DNA of 64,000 nucleotides from Diphasiastrum complanatum (Eukaryota; Streptophyta; Lycopodiopsida; Lycopodiales; Lycopodiaceae): assembly GCA_029204225.1 (NCBI GenBank), contig CM055107.1, positions 28,545,410-28,609,409 of the forward strand. The letters run 5' to 3'. Position numbers and translations under genes: made by a program. Position 1 is the first letter of the stretch; every line of letters starts with the position of its first letter. Below are positions 21,443-33,577 of the stretch, piece after piece. The notes beneath the pieces are model-generated. The model was not told the DNA's origin and did no database searches. It saw only the letters and a list, made by a program, of their open reading frames with translations.

Positions 21443-24400
21443 ATGACCACTCCTCAGGGACCTGATCAACCCCAGGAGAGAGGCTTCGACGAACTTGAAA
21501 CAGAAGCCTTGGCTTATAGGAAAGGGAAGGAACCCATGGAAGTAGAAGAACAGGAACAGTTCGCCGAAGAACTCAACGAACTAGTTACCAAGGAGCAGTT
21601 CCTCCAATTGGTAACAGAAGTGGATGAACTGAAGTTGGCATTAGCCAATTTCAAGTCCAGTGTGGACGACTCGTTCGCTGAACTCAAAAACTTGATTTTG
21701 AGTTCCGCGAAAGGAAGCCTTCCCTCCACTTCTCAGTTATCCCCTTCTCCACTTCCATCAGTTTCGGGTGAGACTTTACGATCTCATCCCAGTGTTTTTA
21801 AAGATTTAAAGCCTCCTACTTTTAATGGGGAGGAGAAGGATAGAAATGCAGATATTCTACAAACTTTCCTCAGCAAATGGAAGAACATTCATGCTCTTAA
21901 ACAGACCCCTGACCATTTGCAAGCAATTGAGGCCAGTCTTTCTTTAGGGCCTATGGCCTATAAGTGGTGGTTAAATCTCCAGGAGACTGGGCAGACTCCC
22001 CGGTCATGGAAAGCTTTTGAAGAAGCTTTCCTAAGAGAATTTCTACCAGAGAATGAACTTGATAGAGCCTGGGAAGCCTGGGAAAGAACAATAATGGACA
22101 AGTCCCTCATCCAATATATCTCGCAGTATCGAGAAGCAATTTTAAAGATTAAAAATATGGATGACTATCAAAAAATCAGGGGATTTGTCCGTGGCCTCAA
22201 AGATGAATATAAAGTAGAGGTCCAGAGAAACTCGCCTACTACCCTTGAGCAAGCTCTCAGATATGCTCAAATCTATGATGATTCAGTGGGTAGGAAGAGA
22301 GCGAGACAGCAACCACTTTCTGAGCAGCTTCCTCAGAAAGACTTTCAATTTAAAAAGAAATTTTTAAAAAGAAAGAAAGAAGATAAATTTAAAGGTGAAG
22401 CTCCTCAGAAACGCCCTTCACTCATACAGCCCTTAAAACCAGATGATTTTGAGAAAGCCAAACAAGAACGTTTGTGCTTTGTGTGTATGGGCAAGGGACA
22501 CACAGTCAGACAGTGTCCCAAGGGGCCTTTCACTAAAAAAGATAAAAAAGATAAAAAACAAGTTCATCTTGTTCAGACTGTATGTTTCCCCAGTGACTCG
22601 GCAGCTTCCGAGATCAAAGTGTATCATGAAGATCATGAACACTGTTGCCAGCTGACCTCTGCAATGCTAGCGAGACCCTTCAGCTTTGGGCCGCATGACC
22701 TAGTACGTATGCATGGGAAAGTTGGTAACCAGTCAGTAAGAGTCATGGTTGATGATGGGGCAACCCATAATTTCATCAACCACACCCTGGTTAAAAAGCT
22801 TAAACTACCAGAAGTACCTAGTCAGCATAGGTACATAGTTTCATTAGCTAAGGGTGAAGACAAAAAAATATGGGAAACTATGGTAAGTAAGTTAAATCTT
22901 GGTATTCAGGGGTACCAAGATGAAATAAACTTTCAGATAATGCACCTAGATCGAACAGATATTGTTCTCGGGAGAGATTGGCTCTACAGTTTAGGACCTT
23001 CCCTCCACAGAAACTATCAGGAGAACACCCTCAGCTTTCAGTATAAAGGCCGAGAGATCCAGCTGCATGGGGAGCATGATGTTCCCAACAGCCCTATGGT
23101 CTGCAGTTCAGAACTCTGTCAGCTAATCGGAGACGAAGACCATCAGGTATTCTTATGTGACTTTCAGTTTATTCCTGAAGTTTCTATTTCCAGTTCTATT
23201 CAGCAGAAAATCAGTAAATTAGAAACTCTATTGTTTAAATTTAAAGATGTTTTTCCTGAAGATTTGCCACATGGTTCACCACCTAGCAGAGAGGTAGATC
23301 ATGTAATAAACCTAGTACCAGGTACAGCACCTGTTTCTAAACCTCCGTATCGGGTCAGCCGAACAGAGGATGAAGAAATAACTAGGCAGTTAACAGACTA
23401 TCTTGGGAAAGGCCAAATTCAGACCAGTAGTTCACCATGGGCCTCACCAGTCCTATTGGTGAAAAAGAAAGAGGGATCTATGCGTCTTTGCGTAGATTAC
23501 AGAGCCCTCAATAAAGTCACAATTAAGAATAAATACCCTATGCCTCGGGCAGACGAGTTGTTTGATCAACTCGACGGGGCTAAGTTTTTCAGCAAAATAG
23601 ACCTCAGATCGGGATATCATCAAGTCCGTATAAAATCGGAAGATGTCTCGAAAACAGCTTTTAGGACTCGTCACGGTCATTATGAGTTTAAGGTGATGCC
23701 ATTTGGGCTCACAAATGCTCCAGCTACCTTTATGACCTTGATGAACAGTGTCCTCAGACCATACTTGGGTAAGTTTGTAGTCGTATTTTTAGATGACATC
23801 CTCGTCTACAGCAAAACGAGGAAGGAGCATCTAAAACACCTCAGAAAGGTGTTTCGACTACTCAGAAAGCATAAGCTTTATGCTAAACAATCCAAGTGTG
23901 AATTCTTCGTTGAAGAAGTAGCATATTTGGGTCACATTATCTCTTCAGATGGGATTAAGATGGACCCAAATAAGGTTAAAGCCATACTCAGTTGGCTGAG
24001 ACCTCAGAATATTTTGGAACTTCAAATCTTTCTTGGTCTGGCGGGATATTACAGACGATTTGTCAAGGAATATGCTCAGACAGCAGTCCCTATGACAAAT
24101 CTCCTTAAGGGGAAGGGAAAGGAGTTCATTTGGGAGTCCGCACAACAGGAGAGCTTTGATGCTCTCAAAACAGCCTTAGCCACAGCACCAGTTTTAAAGG
24201 TCGTCGACCCCAATCAGCCATTTGTGGTCGAAACAGATGCTAGCGACTTTGCAGTAGGTGCTGTGCTAACTCAGGGTGGACGACCAGTTGCGTTCGAGAG
24301 TAAAAAACTCGAGCCAGCACAGACTAGGTATAGTGCCTATGAAAAGGAACTCTTTTCTATAGTCCATGCCCTTAAGACTTGGAGGCATTATTTGTATGGT

Positions 24401-26230
24401 GCCAACTTTGAGGTCCTGACAGACCATGAGAGTCTCAGATACCTTTGCAATCAACCTGAGCTTAGAGGTCGGAAAGCTCGTTGGGCAGAGTTGATGCAAG
24501 AGTTTGACATGTCTATCAGATATAGGCGTGGAAAATTCAATACAGTAGCAGATGCCCTTAGCAGAATGCCTATGATAAACGAGCTGAGTTTTACTCAGAT
24601 TCGTAATGAGTTACTCGAGTCCTTGAGAGGGAAATGCCAGCATGATGCATTCTTCTCTATTATCTGGAACTCAGTCCAGAACAGACAGTTACAGACTCCA
24701 GAACCAGTTCCCGGGGCTGGTGCCAGTCCATCCAAGAATACGGCAGCTTCCGTTGAGGATGATGATGAGTCCGAGTATACGTCGTCAGATGACGTTGAGG
24801 ATTCTGAGCCTGTATTACCCAAGCAAACCCCAGGGGTTGAGGGTCAGTTGACTCAAGGATTCAAATGGAAACAGTATTCCATTCAGGATGAGTACTTGCT
24901 CTATAGAGATAGAGTATGTGTCCCCAATTCAGAGGATTATAGGCAGCAGGTCCTATATGAATGTCATGACAATCCTAGCGCGGGACACCCAGGCATACAG
25001 AAGACCTATGAGCTTCTTCGTAGGCAATTTTTCTGGCCCAGTATGAAAAAGGACGTCCACCAGTATGTAACCAGTTGCCAGAAATGTCAAGTAAATAAAG
25101 CAGAGCGTTTAAAGGCAGGAGGGTTGTTGCATCCCTTAGAAATACCAGCTGGTAAATGGGAGAGTATCTCCATGGATTTTATAGTAGGCCTGCCTAAAAC
25201 CCAAAAGGGTAATGACGCTATATGGGTCACAGTTGACCGTCTGACCAAAATGGCTCATTTTATTCCGACCAAAACAACCGTTAGAGCTCCAGAGTTAGCG
25301 AGGTTGTTTGTAGACGGGCTATTTAAATTGTACGGTCTACCTTCCGGCATAGTCAGTGACCGGGACAGTAAGTTTACTGGAAATTTTTGGAGGGCAGTAT
25401 TCCATCATCTCCATACTAAACTTAATATGAGTACCACCGACCATCCACAGACGGACGGTCAAACAGAAAGGGTAAATCAAGTGCTGGAGGATATGCTTCG
25501 TGCATACGTCAGCAAGAGGCAGACTAATTGGGAGGAGTATCTCTCGATATTAGAGTTTGCTTACAACAGTACCAAACATTCAGCTACGGGATACAGCCCA
25601 TTTATGCTGATGTACGGATTTCAGCCACGCTCACCCACAGCTGTAGGGTTTAAACAAGAAAAAGTTGAAGCAGCCAGAAACTTTTTAGAGGACCTAAACC
25701 AAATGATAGAACATGCTAAGCGTAGCATTAGGCAGTCCCAGGATCGAGCCAGGCATTATGCAGATCCACACAGACGGGATGTGCAGTTCTCCACTGGTGA
25801 GAAAGTCTACTTGAGAGTCCCAGTTGACTCTAAAACCCTCAAATCAGGAGTGTGTGCTAAGTTGTCTCCAAGGTATTGTGGTCCCTTTACCATCAGTAGG
25901 AGACTAGGCGAGGTCACCTATGAACTAGAACTCCCACACAACAGTAAGGTTTTTCCAGTCTTTCATGTAAGTCAGTTACGAAAAGCCTTAACCAGATCAG
26001 ATAATCTGGTAGGGGACAGTGTTCTAGTTCTCCCATTGGATCCTCAACAACCTCCACATGAACTAGAGGAGATTCTTGATAGTAGAGAGACGCAGACTCG
26101 TCATACTCTATACCGAGAATATCTGGTTAAGTGGAATGATCAGCCTATTGAGAATGCCACTTGGGAAAGAGGCAGCGTCCTTCGCAAGATTTTTCCAGAC
26201 TTTGTCTTAGAGGACCAAGACGGTTCTTAA
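21443..26230 (+). CDS. Chromovirus Gag-Pol polyprotein
   Basis: 1595 residues in one uninterrupted frame, so Gag and Pol are fused without frameshift. Gag capsid region about 110-290; CCHC knuckle [14 protein letters not shown] at 345-358; protease DDGA at 437-440 (most plant relatives have DSGA); RT with [11 protein letters not shown] near 685 and catalytic FLDD at 782-785; RNase H ETDAS near 931; integrase zinc region about 1172-1215 (H, H, CQKCQ); catalytic D in MDFIVGLP (about 1244), D in SDRDSKF (about 1304), E in [11 protein letters not shown] (about 1341); chromodomain about 1545-1595 with [16 protein letters not shown]. It converts element RNA to DNA and inserts it; the chromodomain likely biases insertion to particular chromatin. 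ATG 21443 follows the leader and is the first in a long frame. Confidence 0.95.
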   Translation: MTTPQGPDQPQERGFDELETEALAYRKGKEPMEVEEQEQFAEELNELVTKEQFLQLVTEVDELKLALANFKSSVDDSFAELKNLILSSAKGSLPSTSQLSPSPLPSVSGETLRSHPSVFKDLKPPTFNGEEKDRNADILQTFLSKWKNIHALKQTPDHLQAIEASLSLGPMAYKWWLNLQETGQTPRSWKAFEEAFLREFLPENELDRAWEAWERTIMDKSLIQYISQYREAILKIKNMDDYQKIRGFVRGLKDEYKVEVQRNSPTTLEQALRYAQIYDDSVGRKRARQQPLSEQLPQKDFQFKKKFLKRKKEDKFKGEAPQKRPSLIQPLKPDDFEKAKQERLCFVCMGKGHTVRQCPKGPFTKKDKKDKKQVHLVQTVCFPSDSAASEIKVYHEDHEHCCQLTSAMLARPFSFGPHDLVRMHGKVGNQSVRVMVDDGATHNFINHTLVKKLKLPEVPSQHRYIVSLAKGEDKKIWETMVSKLNLGIQGYQDEINFQIMHLDRTDIVLGRDWLYSLGPSLHRNYQENTLSFQYKGREIQLHGEHDVPNSPMVCSSELCQLIGDEDHQVFLCDFQFIPEVSISSSIQQKISKLETLLFKFKDVFPEDLPHGSPPSREVDHVINLVPGTAPVSKPPYRVSRTEDEEITRQLTDYLGKGQIQTSSSPWASPVLLVKKKEGSMRLCVDYRALNKVTIKNKYPMPRADELFDQLDGAKFFSKIDLRSGYHQVRIKSEDVSKTAFRTRHGHYEFKVMPFGLTNAPATFMTLMNSVLRPYLGKFVVVFLDDILVYSKTRKEHLKHLRKVFRLLRKHKLYAKQSKCEFFVEEVAYLGHIISSDGIKMDPNKVKAILSWLRPQNILELQIFLGLAGYYRRFVKEYAQTAVPMTNLLKGKGKEFIWESAQQESFDALKTALATAPVLKVVDPNQPFVVETDASDFAVGAVLTQGGRPVAFESKKLEPAQTRYSAYEKELFSIVHALKTWRHYLYGANFEVLTDHESLRYLCNQPELRGRKARWAELMQEFDMSIRYRRGKFNTVADALSRMPMINELSFTQIRNELLESLRGKCQHDAFFSIIWNSVQNRQLQTPEPVPGAGASPSKNTAASVEDDDESEYTSSDDVEDSEPVLPKQTPGVEGQLTQGFKWKQYSIQDEYLLYRDRVCVPNSEDYRQQVLYECHDNPSAGHPGIQKTYELLRRQFFWPSMKKDVHQYVTSCQKCQVNKAERLKAGGLLHPLEIPAGKWESISMDFIVGLPKTQKGNDAIWVTVDRLTKMAHFIPTKTTVRAPELARLFVDGLFKLYGLPSGIVSDRDSKFTGNFWRAVFHHLHTKLNMSTTDHPQTDGQTERVNQVLEDMLRAYVSKRQTNWEEYLSILEFAYNSTKHSATGYSPFMLMYGFQPRSPTAVGFKQEKVEAARNFLEDLNQMIEHAKRSIRQSQDRARHYADPHRRDVQFSTGEKVYLRVPVDSKTLKSGVCAKLSPRYCGPFTISRRLGEVTYELELPHNSKVFPVFHVSQLRKALTRSDNLVGDSVLVLPLDPQQPPHELEEILDSRETQTRHTLYREYLVKWNDQPIENATWERGSVLRKIFPDFVLEDQDGS

Positions 26231-26241
26231 GGGGGAGGGAG
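26229..26241 (+). other. Polypurine tract
   Basis: AAGGGGGAGGGAG, overlapping the stop codon and abutting the 3' LTR; primes plus-strand DNA. Confidence 0.9.
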
Positions 26242-26599
26242 TGTTACGAGCTCGTAACCAGTGCCGAACCCTAGAGAACACAGATAGGTCAGATACCACA
26301 GTCAGGGTCGTGTCCAGCGTACATGACCAACAGGGCAAGACAGTGTGAGTAGTGTGCCCTAGCACGGTCCATAGCTATGGCGGGCCTAACACAGCCTAGG
26401 GACCCTGTCAGCAGGATAGGGCCCCCAGTTGGGTCCCGACGTGCAGTCGGCCACGTCAGTGCCACGTGGCCGACACTTGGCAGTTGCATGCTATCAGTCC
26501 TCACACTGGGCTAGGAGGGGCTTACTCTATATCAGGGAGTAGGCAAGGTTGGGTGGATCAGTTAATGTTTGCTCTACTGTGGTGTTAGGATCTATTACA
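26242..26599 (+). repeat. Chromovirus 3' LTR
   Basis: 358 bp, nearly identical to the 5' LTR, followed by ATAAC. Confidence 0.95.
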
Positions 26600-27119
26600 A
26601 TAACCAGCCTCTACATTTGTGCATAAATGTGACACTGGACAAAAAATTATTTACGACAGAAATAAGCAAGTTTTATATGTCAGCAACAAGATGTCATCTT
26701 CAAGATGTGGAAAAAAGATCCTGAAAGTTTTTTGAGGAAGGTCCTTGGTAAGCCTACTTCACGTGGAAATGACATCAAAAAGGAGGATGTATGCAAAAGC
26801 ACTTTACGAAGTAGGAGCATTATAACTCCCAACCATTAAGAAGAACACGAAAATAGTATATTCAACCTCCCAAATAGCAAAGCCCAAAATATTGAAGGCC
26901 TTCAAGTGGATTGTTTAAGATGGGTAAAGTGGTTCTTTCTTCATTTATTTTGGATTTGTTCAATTTGAAGTCTTTCACACACCTTGGCAAAGTAGCATAA
27001 TTAAGAGCGGCAACATCGGAGTAAAACAGGGTTGTCTTCTATCTTGTACGCATTGACAAGCTTGGGGACTGCTTGCACCAAAAAAGTGGTGGAACAAGGC
27101 TCCATCCACATCACCCACA

Positions 27120-29375
27120 TCACCTATAGATTGGGTTATGGAACTGTAACGACATTCATTCTTCAGCAACAATAGGAGATTTAGCAAAGTTCATCGCACA
27201 AGGGGATATCCTTCTTTTCACAGACTTATGAGAGCTAGTGTAGGGGACTACCAAAGGTTCAGGGATTCATATGGGTTTCTGGGGGCAGAGGTTCTGGTGG
27301 GGTAGCATGCCGATATAGGGACTCATTACAGCCTATCATTGATCTGGTTCGACAGAATGAGCTGGCATGCTATCTGTGGCTTCGGTTTCTTGGTCAGAGT
27401 ATTGGGCTTAATAGGGATGCGTATCTGGCGGTTTGTTATTTTCCAACGGAGTCTTCGGCTTTTGCTAACAGTATGGGTCCCCCCATGTTGCGATCTTTCT
27501 TCAAATACTCTTCTTTACTCTGAGCGTGGTTATATATTTTTGGCCCGAGACATCAACACAAGGACCTTCTCTAGATAGATAGAGTTCATATAAACATTGA
27601 TAATCCTTTGAGGATACATGCCATGGATAGTGTGGATATGAGAATTGACAGGATATATACTAATGATGGTGGCCCAATCTCTGCATATGGTGAGCATTTG
27701 TTTTACTGGGTGAGGCCCATGGGCTTGCCATTTTTAATGCCTTATCTTGTTGGCCAAGTTGTGGTGACTAAACTTGCCACCCTCATAGTGGTGGGCATAT
27801 TGTTGTGGATTATTCATGGGGTCACCATCTCTTGTACCCTTTTTATCTTACTTTATTGTTTCTCCCACCACATTATCTGATCATTCCTTTTTTTCCATTA
27901 ATTTGGGCTCAATGTTAGATTTCTCTCCATCTAATCCCTCTTCCATGGAACATGCCCCTACTTATGCATTTAATAATGCATACGCACATCTTTACCAAGA
28001 TGCTCTCTCCTTCATACTCCGAAATTTACCATATGATAGCCCACTCCACTCCCAAGCATCATTCCTCACTACAGCTCTTCATACTAACGCTTCTATGGCC
28101 TTCCCATCCAAACATAGTAAAAAATCCACATGCCTTCTCACCAGCCTTGGTATGATGAGGTTTGCAAAAACTCCACTCACAAATCAGCTTTGCACAATCC
28201 TTACCATCTCCCCATCTTCGTCATCTCATATGCCTATATGGCTACACTTGTCGTTATAAAAAATGCATATATGGAACTTCTGAAGGGATCTTCTCTATAG
28301 TTCCTCATTTGGTGCTTTTTGGTGTGAGTTTATCCCATGTGCTTATTGCTGGGAAATTTACGTTATTGGACTGAATATGCCACATTACTCCATACCTTTC
28401 CCACTGTTGTTACATCTCCTTGTCCCTCTACCTTCTCCTTTTTCACCCTTGCTATGGCCTCTCTTGCCATTGAGAAAATAAAGACCCATCTTGCTCGAGT
28501 TATTGAGGACGGACCTAGAGGCCGAACTCTTGATTCATGCCACTGATATACTTTTGCCCGTTTTAGCCTCACTTCTTAATCAGATCATCATTTCTGGATT
28601 TCCCCTTCCATGGTGCACTAATATCATCCACCCCATTCGCAAAAGCGGTGACCCCCATGAAACCTGATATCATACCATTATGATTGGACACATTGTGGCT
28701 AAACTATATGGCATTATCCTTCAGACAGTGATTAGTTGTGAGGCAGAGACACGGAGACTTCATGCTTTGGGTCAAGCTGGCTTCAAGGCACAACATTCCA
28801 CCACTGATCATGGGTTCACACTTCGGGCTATCATTGAGGAGGCCAAATCTAGACACGAGAGAGTCTATTGTTGTTTTGTGGATTTCAGAAAAGCGTTGGA
28901 CTCTGTCCCATGTCATATGCTCATCCAGAGGCTGAGTGATCTTGATTGTTCCACTAATACCATATTGGCTGTCATGGCACTATGTGAGTAGGTTTGGGAA
29001 TGCTTCCGATCAGAGGAGGGTCTCTCTGACAGAGTTAGGAGCACTATTGGGGTGAAATATGGTTGCTCCCCCTCCCCCACACTCTTTGGTTTGTATATTG
29101 ATGAGCTTGAGAGAGCCATCAACCAGGATGGTGGTATTGGCTGCAGGCTTGGTGATATACTCATTTCCATTTTACTTTATGTTAATGATGTGGCATTGCT
29201 CTCCTTTTCTGGTGAGGGTTGCAGTGGCATTAAGAGCGCAAGAAAAGTTTTTAGGAGGCTAAGGCATCTCGTGGATTTTCCATTCATCGAGATGGTTAGG
29301 TTAGATACCTGGATGGTGATCCATCCACTTCTAGTGCTTAGGTAGTTGTGTAGGCATCCTGGGACCCCATCCACA
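27120..29375 (+). mobile_element. LINE copy, endonuclease plus RT, degenerate
   Basis: The endonuclease (27.2-28.26 kb) has broken frames with SGGVACRYRDSLQPIIDL, VCYFPTES, and RIDRI. RT (28.56-29.35 kb) has HALGQAGFKAQHSTTDHGFT, VDFRKALDSVP, GVKYGCSPSPTLFGLYIDEL, and YVNDVALLS where an active enzyme would have Y-A-D-D. Multiple shifts and stops show it is dead. Confidence 0.75.
28680..29345 (+). pseudogene. LINE reverse transcriptase remnant
   Basis: Two open pieces (28680-28991, 29052-29345) cover RT fingers, palm and part of the thumb. The first catalytic Asp is kept in VDFRKALD; the second motif reads VNDV in place of ADD. Confidence 0.7.
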
Positions 29376-30240
29376 TAACCTACGTATTGGGTTATGGAGT
29401 TGTAATGACATTCGTTCTTCAGTAGCGGCGGGAGATTTAGCAGATTTTATCTCACATGGGGATATCCTTCTTTTCATGGAGACTAAGAGTCAGTTGAGGG
29501 GATTACTGGAATTCTAGGGCTTTTGTGGGCTTCGAATTTTCATCCAGAGACTAGATCAGTGGGGAGAGGTTCTGGTGGGGTGGCATGTTGGTACAGAGAC
29601 TCACTGTGTATTTGGCAGTTTGCTATTTCCCTTTTGCTGATAGTATTGGTTCTCTTCTATACTCTAGTGTGGTCATATACTTCTGGTCGGAGACTTTAAC
29701 GCCAGGACCTCTAGATAGACAGAGTTTCACATAATCATTGATGACCCTTTGAGGATACATGCCTCGGACGATATGGATATGGGCACGGACAGGATATCAA
29801 CTAATGATGGTAGCCTAGTCTCTACATATGGTGAGTATTTTCTTCTATTGGAAGAGGCCCAGGAGCTTGCCATTTTTAATGGCTTGTCTTGTTGGCTGAG
29901 TTATAGTGACTATACTTGCCACCCTCATAGTGGTGGCCACGATGTTGTGGACTATTTCATGGTCATCTCTCATATCCTTTGTATATGACTGTATTGTTTC
30001 CCCCACTACTCTATCTTATCATTCCTTTCTTTCCATCCATTTGGGCCTAGTGTTAGGTATCTCTCCATCTAGCCCCACTCATATGGAACATGCTCCCAAA
30101 TACACCTTTAGCCATGCATACCCAGCTCTTTTGTTAGGAATCTCTCACAATTTTCCATATGATAGCCCACTCAACTCCCAAGCATCGTTTCTCCCTACAA
30201 CTCTTCACGTCGCTGCTTCCATGGCAACCCCCATGTACGT
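29376..30240 (+). mobile_element. Second LINE copy, endonuclease region only
   Basis: Starts with TTGGGTTATGGAGTTGTAATG, parallel to 27132, and follows the first copy through the ACGCCAGGACCTCTAGATAGA and GATGATATGG-type segments. It ends at the LTR element inserted at 30241. It lies head-to-tail after the RT end of the first copy. Confidence 0.65.
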
Positions 30241-31412
30241 TGTTAGAAACCCCATCGTCGAATCCGGCCATTGCTAAGACACAATCAGGTGATGAACAAT
30301 ACGCTACTGTCCCATCCGTAAAGGTATTGCCACCTCTCCCCGTGCATTGGAGCCATAGATCGCCATCAAGCAAGCTTGGATCTCCCATAAGCTATGGTGT
30401 CCCATACCACCACGCCTTACCCTCGACCCTTGCCTACCTACATAGGCCTAGATTAACATCCTGACCTGACCACCAATGGAAGAGCTCTTCATTCTCTTGA
30501 ATGACAAGCTCATGGAGATCCGCTATATACATCCAAGTGCGGTCATCTCCGACCATAATCACGCCTGACCAACGACACGAGTCAGTTGTGCAAGCTAACC
30601 CGTTTCCATAACAAAGGGGTCACTTTGTGCCAATAGGACATTGACATGTGGCACCCAAACCTATAGCTCCAAACCAACATTCTATCCCACAATTCAGACC
30701 GTCACCTCAAGTATCCTGTTACGTGCCCTTATGGGTATGTAACATTCCCTCTCCCTTTAAGAACCTCCTCCTAAAGGGAGCAAGCCAAGGAAGTTCAGTC
30801 TAAAATAGTCTTCTCTCTCCTAGGTGTCCTCCACAGGTCCCAAGATCGAAACCTAGCTCTGATACCACATGTTAGAAACCCATTGTCGAATCCGGACATT
30901 GCTAAGACACAATCAGGTGATGAACGCTAATCAGGTTATGAACACTACTTTACCGCCCACCCATAGAGGTACTGCGACCTCTCCCCCGTGCACTGGAGCC
31001 ATAGACCACCATCAAGCAAGCTTGGATCTTCGATAAGTCATGGCGTCCCATACCACCATGCCTTACCCTTGACCCTTGCCTACCTACATCTTGAGGCCTA
31101 GATATAGTCCTGACGTGACCACCATTAGAAGATTCCTTCATTCTCTCTTGAGAGAATGAATGACAAGCTCATGGAGATCCACCTCTATATAGATAGTCTA
31201 GGTGGGGGGGTCATCTCCGACCATAGGGGTCACACCTGACTAGCGACACACGTCAGTTGTGCACAATGGCAGGGGTCCATAACAAAGGGGTCGCCTCATG
31301 CCAATAGGGCATTGACACGTGGCACCCAAAAAACCTACAGTAGACCAGCATTCTGAGCCACAATTGAGACCATCACCTTAGGTATCCTATTGCGTGCCCA
31401 TATGGGTACGTA
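30241..31412 (-). mobile_element. TRIM-like LTR retrotransposon
   Basis: Direct repeats at 30241-30744 and 30870-about 31412 (TGTTAGAAACC on the plus strand) surround an internal region of only 125 bp. That region has TGGTATCAGAGC on the minus strand (30867-30856), two bases from the right LTR, and a purine tract CTTTAAGGGAGAGGGAA-type (revcomp of 30745-30761) next to the left LTR. It therefore reads 5'-LTR, primer site, PPT, LTR on the minus strand, with no coding capacity. No clear target duplication was found; the outer end of the right LTR is diverged. Confidence 0.8.
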
Positions 31413-32160
31413 CTATCAGTACATCAGGTGGGTTATTTACCGTGCATATTCTTGAATCACATGGCAGGCACCTCTTGGGGTCAAATCGAACTTGTATTGT
31501 TCTAGTTTCCTAGAGCTAGACAATGCCAAGGTCCCAGTTTTACCACCTTCCTTGGATAGTGGACTCTCACATTTCATGGCTTGTCAGGTGAACAAGGCCG
31601 AGAGAGTAAGAGAGGAGATATCTTGGCACACTTTCCTATGCATGGCATCGTCGACTTGGAAGGGACTAGTAAATATATCCAATCTCCTATTTCAAATACC
31701 AGATAGGTACGGTGACCATGTTAATTTAGAAAGTTAGCTAGGTAGCTTACAAGCGTCAGCTACCCTTGGGATGCAAGGTGCATCCAGTGTTTCATGTTAG
31801 CAAACTCAAACGATGTTTGCACGATGGCGATAACCTTATAAAAGGTCTTGCGTCTCTAGAAGGGAAAGACGCTACAGGTTATGGGCCAGAGAAAGTTCTA
31901 GATCAGAGAGAGTGATAATTGCTGAATCGTCTCTTCCAAGAGTATCTAGTGACTTGGAAAGGGCATCCATTGTGAGATGCTACCTAGGAGACATGGCAGT
32001 GTTTGCAAAAGTCTTACCCAGAGTTTGTCCATAAGAGAAAAGGATTGTTGGAGCCCAATCTCGGTACTCGCATGACCTTGGCACAGCCGGCCGGTTACTA
32101 GAGAGCCTGAGGCCAAGTATTGGTGATGGCTGGTGACCGAAGTGGACATATGTCCCAAGC
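31413..32160 (+). pseudogene. Chromovirus relic: integrase end and chromodomain
   Basis: Broken frames contain [14 protein letters not shown] (31.58 kb), LPLGCKVHPVFHVSKLKR (31.76-31.81 kb), EKVLDQRE, and a chromodomain LFQEYLVTWKGHPL-DATWE (31.94-31.99 kb) with a stop where V or I is usual. It is diverged from the intact element at 20-26 kb, so it is another family. Confidence 0.65.
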
Positions 32161-32862
32161 TGGGACCAATGAGTTACAAGCAATGACCCCCGCCTGACAA
32201 GCTGTCCTAGCCGTCAAAGACGAGATGCTAGTTGGCAAGTAGTCAGAGTGACCACAGGCCTTTGGCAGGGCATGGGGGTGCTACCCTATGAGTTACTCAG
32301 TATTCACAGGTCACAGGTAACATGCATGATGCTAGGTGGACTGATCACACATGGCTGGATACCATGTGTAAGGTGACAAGAACAGCAGGTAGTAGGACTC
32401 ATAGTGGGGGTGCCTATGATTGGGAGGTTCATTCTACATACCAGCCTGATTAGTTTCACGAGCTTGGAGAGAGAGCTTTGTGATTAAATTTTTTAGTAAA
32501 CTACTAAAAAAGTAGGCAAATAAGCAGAATGATTACTATGAACAAGGTATAACACTTACCTTAAAAAGCTATTCAGTGCCAAGAAAACAATAGATCATCA
32601 ATTGATTTTCCTATTCCCTCCTTAAAGGTTCCATAGCATTCCAATGATTTCATGCGTAATTAAAAAGAAAAATGCAAGTGAGGTGCTACCAAAAGACAAA
32701 AGATATGATTAGATCACTTCTACAATTTCTACTAAACATACAACAAAAGTCACTCCAAAAACTTTGTTTACTTTGTATGAAATCACAAGCTACATTAGTG
32801 GATGGCAATAATCGAATAAGTAATCTTAGGAACAATATGGGACTATGAGAATACATACATAC
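32161..32862. other. Possible decayed LTR, otherwise no gene
   Basis: GC-richer sequence up to about 32440 follows the chromovirus relic and may be its 3' LTR; no second copy is present to confirm it. The remainder is AT-rich intron. Confidence 0.3.
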
Positions 32863-33025
32863 TTTGAATTCTGCACTGGCAAAGTTGGCTGCCAAGCTAG
32901 AACAATTTTCAGCTAGCACTTCCTTGTCTTTAAGAATTTTTGTGTTCAAAGATAACTGATGTTCAATTGCTTTTTTGTATTCTATAGCTTGATCTTGTAT
33001 CTCCTTATCATGCTTTGCCTTTTCT
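32863..33025 (-). CDS. CEP131: CEP131-like exon 4, coiled coil
   Basis: The acceptor is CTCTCTTTGCAG (exon starts 33025) and the donor is AAA|GTATGT (32862). The 163 nt complete the split Leu codon and add 54 codons of coiled coil. The block ILKDKEVLAENCSSLA matches the position and pattern of the animal CEP131 segment with DKK-VLSEKCEALVAEL. It ends in phase 0. It sits alone between two transposon-rich introns of about 5.1 kb and 28 kb. Confidence 0.85.
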
Positions 33026-33572
33026 CTGCAAAGAGAGATTATAAGTGATTGATGATGATGTCTATCTTTCAAGCATAGACTCCAATAAACACAAAAGGGG
33101 AATGTTTGAAACCCACAAGCCATAAATGTGTCATGGAGTACATGGAATGTGACATTAACATGTGAGCCATACAAGGTGGCTATTTGATGGAATTCAACTT
33201 TTATATTTTAATTTGTCGGAGCAAACATTGCAATTGTACACATGCAAATTCATATTAGAATATATATAATATCACATGAAAAACTCCAAATTGGACAAAG
33301 TTTGCAAGTTTGACTTGTAGGTTTTAATAGTAAATATATCAAAAAATGAACAAAGAGTCATGACATGTCATGAGCATTGAAATTACAAACTTCCAGAGTT
33401 ACAATGATCTACTACTCATGATGTACTATTTGTTGTCTTAAAGTTACAATATGCAATAAAAAGGAGGTTCCCCCAAAAAAGGAGGCTCAAATTGAACGGC
33501 CTAATATCTTTCATCCTTATACTTCTGGCTCACATACACCAAAGAAGCAGTTAGGGAGGCTAGAGCCCCTAG
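33026..33572. other. Intron sequence, no feature
   Basis: No coding frame or repeat recognised. Confidence 0.4.
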
Positions 33573-33577
33573 GCCCT

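Larger units (their letters stand above)
20190..26599 (+). mobile_element. Intact Ty3/gypsy chromovirus, recently inserted
   Basis: Two 358-bp LTRs (20190-20547, 26242-26599) differ at two transitions only. Target duplication ATAAC at 20185-20189 and 26600-26604. Primer site TGGTATCAGAGCC at 20549-20561 (initiator Met tRNA), leader of about 895 bp, a single Gag-Pol frame with all domains and a C-terminal chromodomain, then PPT AAGGGGGAGGGAG up to 26241. Every cis and coding part of an autonomous element is present, and the low LTR divergence makes it the youngest insertion here. Confidence 0.95.
19478..27060 (+). mobile_element. LINE remnant split by a chromovirus
   Basis: The left part (19478-20189) encodes an apurinic-type endonuclease: DIILLAETWKHG, GGAACYIKD, ILVLEDFNGRTRA, with frameshifts. 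After the chromovirus, the frame resumes (QPLHLCINVTLDKKLF) from 26605, and near 27010 the RT motif SGNIGVKQGCLLS appears, so most of RT is deleted. ATAAC is present on both sides of the inserted chromovirus. Confidence 0.7.

Noticed and set aside
30230-31415. Target duplication TACGT around the TRIM-like element
   Set aside because: TACGT occurs at both sides, but on the right it overlaps the diverged LTR end, so it cannot be separated from LTR sequence.
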